Positions 16,034-17,599 of a stretch of DNA of 17,599 bases are shown piece by piece. Where the stretch lies: NCBI GenBank assembly GCA_964498785.1, contig CAZCJL010000135.1, positions 1-17,599 of the forward strand, written 5' to 3'. The notes below the pieces were generated by a model. That model had not been told where the DNA came from. It did not search any database and worked only from the letters and a program-made list of their open reading frames with translations. Source of the DNA: Mariaggregatimicrobium sp964498785. Lineage in GTDB: Bacteria > Zhuqueibacterota > Zhuqueibacteria > Thermofontimicrobiales > Thiofontviventaceae. A program made the position numbers and the translations under genes. The number at the start of each line of letters is the position of its first letter. Position 1 is the first letter of the stretch.

Positions 16034-17456
16034 ACATACCGGATTTCTTGAATTTGAGCGTATGGATCCTCCTAAACGCCCGGTTGATGAGCGAATCCGG
16101 GATTTTAAAGAATTTGAATCAGAGCTCAGTGAACGCGAGCTGGAAGTTCAGGCCGAACGGTGCATGAATTGTGGCATTCCGTTCTGTCACACTATCGGAT
16201 GTCCGGTATTCAATCGTATTCCTGACTGGAATGCGTTGGTATTCAGAGGGAAATGGAAAATGGCGCTGGAAATGCTTCATTCCACGAACAATTTTCCGGA
16301 GATCACAGGCAGGCTTTGCCCTGCGCTTTGTGAACCTGCCTGTACGCTTTCGATTAATCAGCCGGCTGTTACTATTCGGAATATAGAGTTACAATTAGCC
16401 GAGCGAGGATGGTTTGAAGGCTGGATTCAACCGGAAATGACAACAGATAAAAGCGGAAAAAGAATTGCTGTTATTGGTTCAGGACCTGCTGGCTTGGCTG
16501 CGGCCCAGCAACTGGCGCGCTCAGGTCATGAGGTTAGTGTTTTTGAAAAAGCCGACCGTCCTGGTGGAATATTGCGATACGGCATTCCTGATTTTAAAAT
16601 GGAAAAATGGGTCATTGACCGCCGCATCGGGCAAATGCAGAAAGAGGGTGTTATTTTCGAGAACAGTGTTGACGCCGGTAACGACCTGTCCGCGCGCTAC
16701 ATGAAAAGACGCTTTGATGCAATCATTATTGCCACTGGCGCGCATGTTCAAAGAGACATTCAAATCCCGGGTCGGAATTTAAGAAACATTCATTTTGCAA
16801 TGAACTTTCTAGTCCAGCAAAATCATATTATCGCTGGTGATGTGATTGCAGATAAACATCGTATCAGCGCCAAAAATAAAAATGTCGTGGTAATTGGTGG
16901 CGGTGATACCGGTGCTGATTGTGTGGGAACTGCGCGCCGTCAGGGAGCAAAAAGTATCATCCAGGTTGAGATTTTACCGAAACCACCGCTTCATCGTTCC
17001 CCATACAATGCCTGGCCAACCTGGCCCAATGTCTTCAAAACATCCGGTTCACATGAAGAAGGATGTGAACGGCTTTGGAGTATTGCAACAAAAGAATTTG
17101 CCGGAAACAGCAGGATCGAAAAACTGAGATGTGTGAAGCTAAAATGGGCGGATCACCAATTAAATGGTCAATGCACTTTTGAGGAAATTCCTGGCTCTGA
17201 ATTTGAAATACAAGCCGAGCTGGTATTGCTGGCGTTGGGATTCGTTTCAATTGAACACAGTTCCTTAATTACAGATTTTAATATTGATACTGATGTTCGA
17301 AAAAATATTCGCGTCAATTCAACTTACATGACATCGGTGCCCGGAGTATTTGCAGCCGGTGATTGTGTGACCGGCGCGTCATTAATTGTGCGATCCATTT
17401 ATCAGGGAAGAGAAGCGGCAGCAGGTGTTAACAGATATTTGTCCGGTAATAATTAG
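16026..17456 (+). CDS. gltD: Glutamate synthase (NADPH), small subunit
   Basis: A 476-residue GOGAT beta subunit, which passes electrons from NADPH through FAD and Fe-S clusters to the large subunit. The ATG at 16026 overlaps the gltB stop (16031-16033), and GAGGAGGT (16013-16020) lies 5 nt upstream, so translation is coupled. The open frame extends 28 codons further upstream inside gltB, but that part is not GltD-like. N-terminal Fe-S cysteines are at 46, 49, 54 and 59 (CMNCGIPFCHTIGC) and 98, 102 and 106 (CPALCEPAC). The FAD motif is GSGPAG (151-156) and the NADPH motif GGGDTG (291-296); the C-terminal GVFAAGDCVTG binds FAD. It is the last gene of the nitrogen series in this window. Confidence 0.97.
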   Translation: MPRHTGFLEFERMDPPKRPVDERIRDFKEFESELSERELEVQAERCMNCGIPFCHTIGCPVFNRIPDWNALVFRGKWKMALEMLHSTNNFPEITGRLCPALCEPACTLSINQPAVTIRNIELQLAERGWFEGWIQPEMTTDKSGKRIAVIGSGPAGLAAAQQLARSGHEVSVFEKADRPGGILRYGIPDFKMEKWVIDRRIGQMQKEGVIFENSVDAGNDLSARYMKRRFDAIIIATGAHVQRDIQIPGRNLRNIHFAMNFLVQQNHIIAGDVIADKHRISAKNKNVVVIGGGDTGADCVGTARRQGAKSIIQVEILPKPPLHRSPYNAWPTWPNVFKTSGSHEEGCERLWSIATKEFAGNSRIEKLRCVKLKWADHQLNGQCTFEEIPGSEFEIQAELVLLALGFVSIEHSSLITDFNIDTDVRKNIRVNSTYMTSVPGVFAAGDCVTGASLIVRSIYQGREAAAGVNRYLSGNN

Positions 17457-17555
17457 GATTTTTTTGGGAGGTATAAAAATATTTGTATCTTCTCAATATT
17501 TTATGGTAGATATGGGCGCTTGCCGCTATGCCGTATTTAAATATATTCCGTAGGT

Positions 17556-17583
17556 GTCACTTCGAGCGAAGTCGGGAAGTGAC
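17556..17583. repeat. Palindromic intergenic element after gltD
   Basis: GTCACTTC (17556-17563) and GAAGTGAC (17576-17583) are exact inverted repeats. An alternative inner stem CTTCG/CGAAG (17560-17564 with 17567-17571) also exists. The form (GTCACTTCGAGCGAAG) resembles short dispersed palindromes common in FCB genomes (from memory, not checked). It lies about 100 bp after gltD, without a T-tract, so it is not a classical terminator. Confidence 0.5.
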
Positions 17584-17599
17584 TCACTCGATACCTTTA

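Overview
The window looks like a chromosomal segment of a bacterium from the FCB side of the tree, probably a Calditrichota/KSB1/Ignavibacteria-like lineage. The best evidence is the secreted protease, which ends in a type IX secretion (T9SS) sorting domain carrying the NYPNPFNP motif typical of those groups. Intergenic DNA is very A+T-rich, and the tRNA does not encode its CCA end. The assignment is inference; there is no rRNA or other phylogenetic marker here.

Left part (1-6982): a gene tail (1-83), then about 580 bp without a gene that holds several hairpins and one copy of a dispersed 45-bp repeat. Next is a 1673-residue exported subtilisin-family protease (665-5686) with a KP-43-like catalytic part, a carbohydrate/adhesin-like beta domain, seven tandem Ig/cadherin-like domains and a T9SS tail. 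A 223-residue single-pass membrane protein of unknown function follows (5810-6481), then about 500 bp of gene-free DNA.

Right part (6983-17599): a nitrogen-assimilation locus. A NifA-like GAF/AAA+/Fis activator of sigma-54 RNA polymerase is on the minus strand (6983-8566). It is separated by an A+T-rich, 1.1-kb control region from a plus-strand series: a consensus-perfect sigma-54 promoter (9702-9717), tRNA-Asn(GTT) (9744-9816), glnA (type I-beta glutamine synthetase), gltB and gltD (large and small subunits of NADPH glutamate synthase). glnA and gltBD form the GS-GOGAT cycle, which converts ammonium and 2-oxoglutarate to glutamate. gltB and gltD overlap and are clearly coupled.

The most interesting point is the arrangement at 9700-9910. 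The predicted sigma-54 start site (about 9728) lies only about 16 nt before the tRNA, so the tRNA appears to be the 5' leader of a nitrogen-regulated glnA mRNA. Upstream, a 20-bp near-palindromic motif is repeated at about -407 and -191, and further ACAAWWTTGT palindromes lie in the same region; these are candidate enhancer sites. A long hairpin with a T-tract lies between glnA and gltB and could adjust the ratio of GS to GOGAT. Dispersed palindromic repeats of several families punctuate the gene-free stretches.
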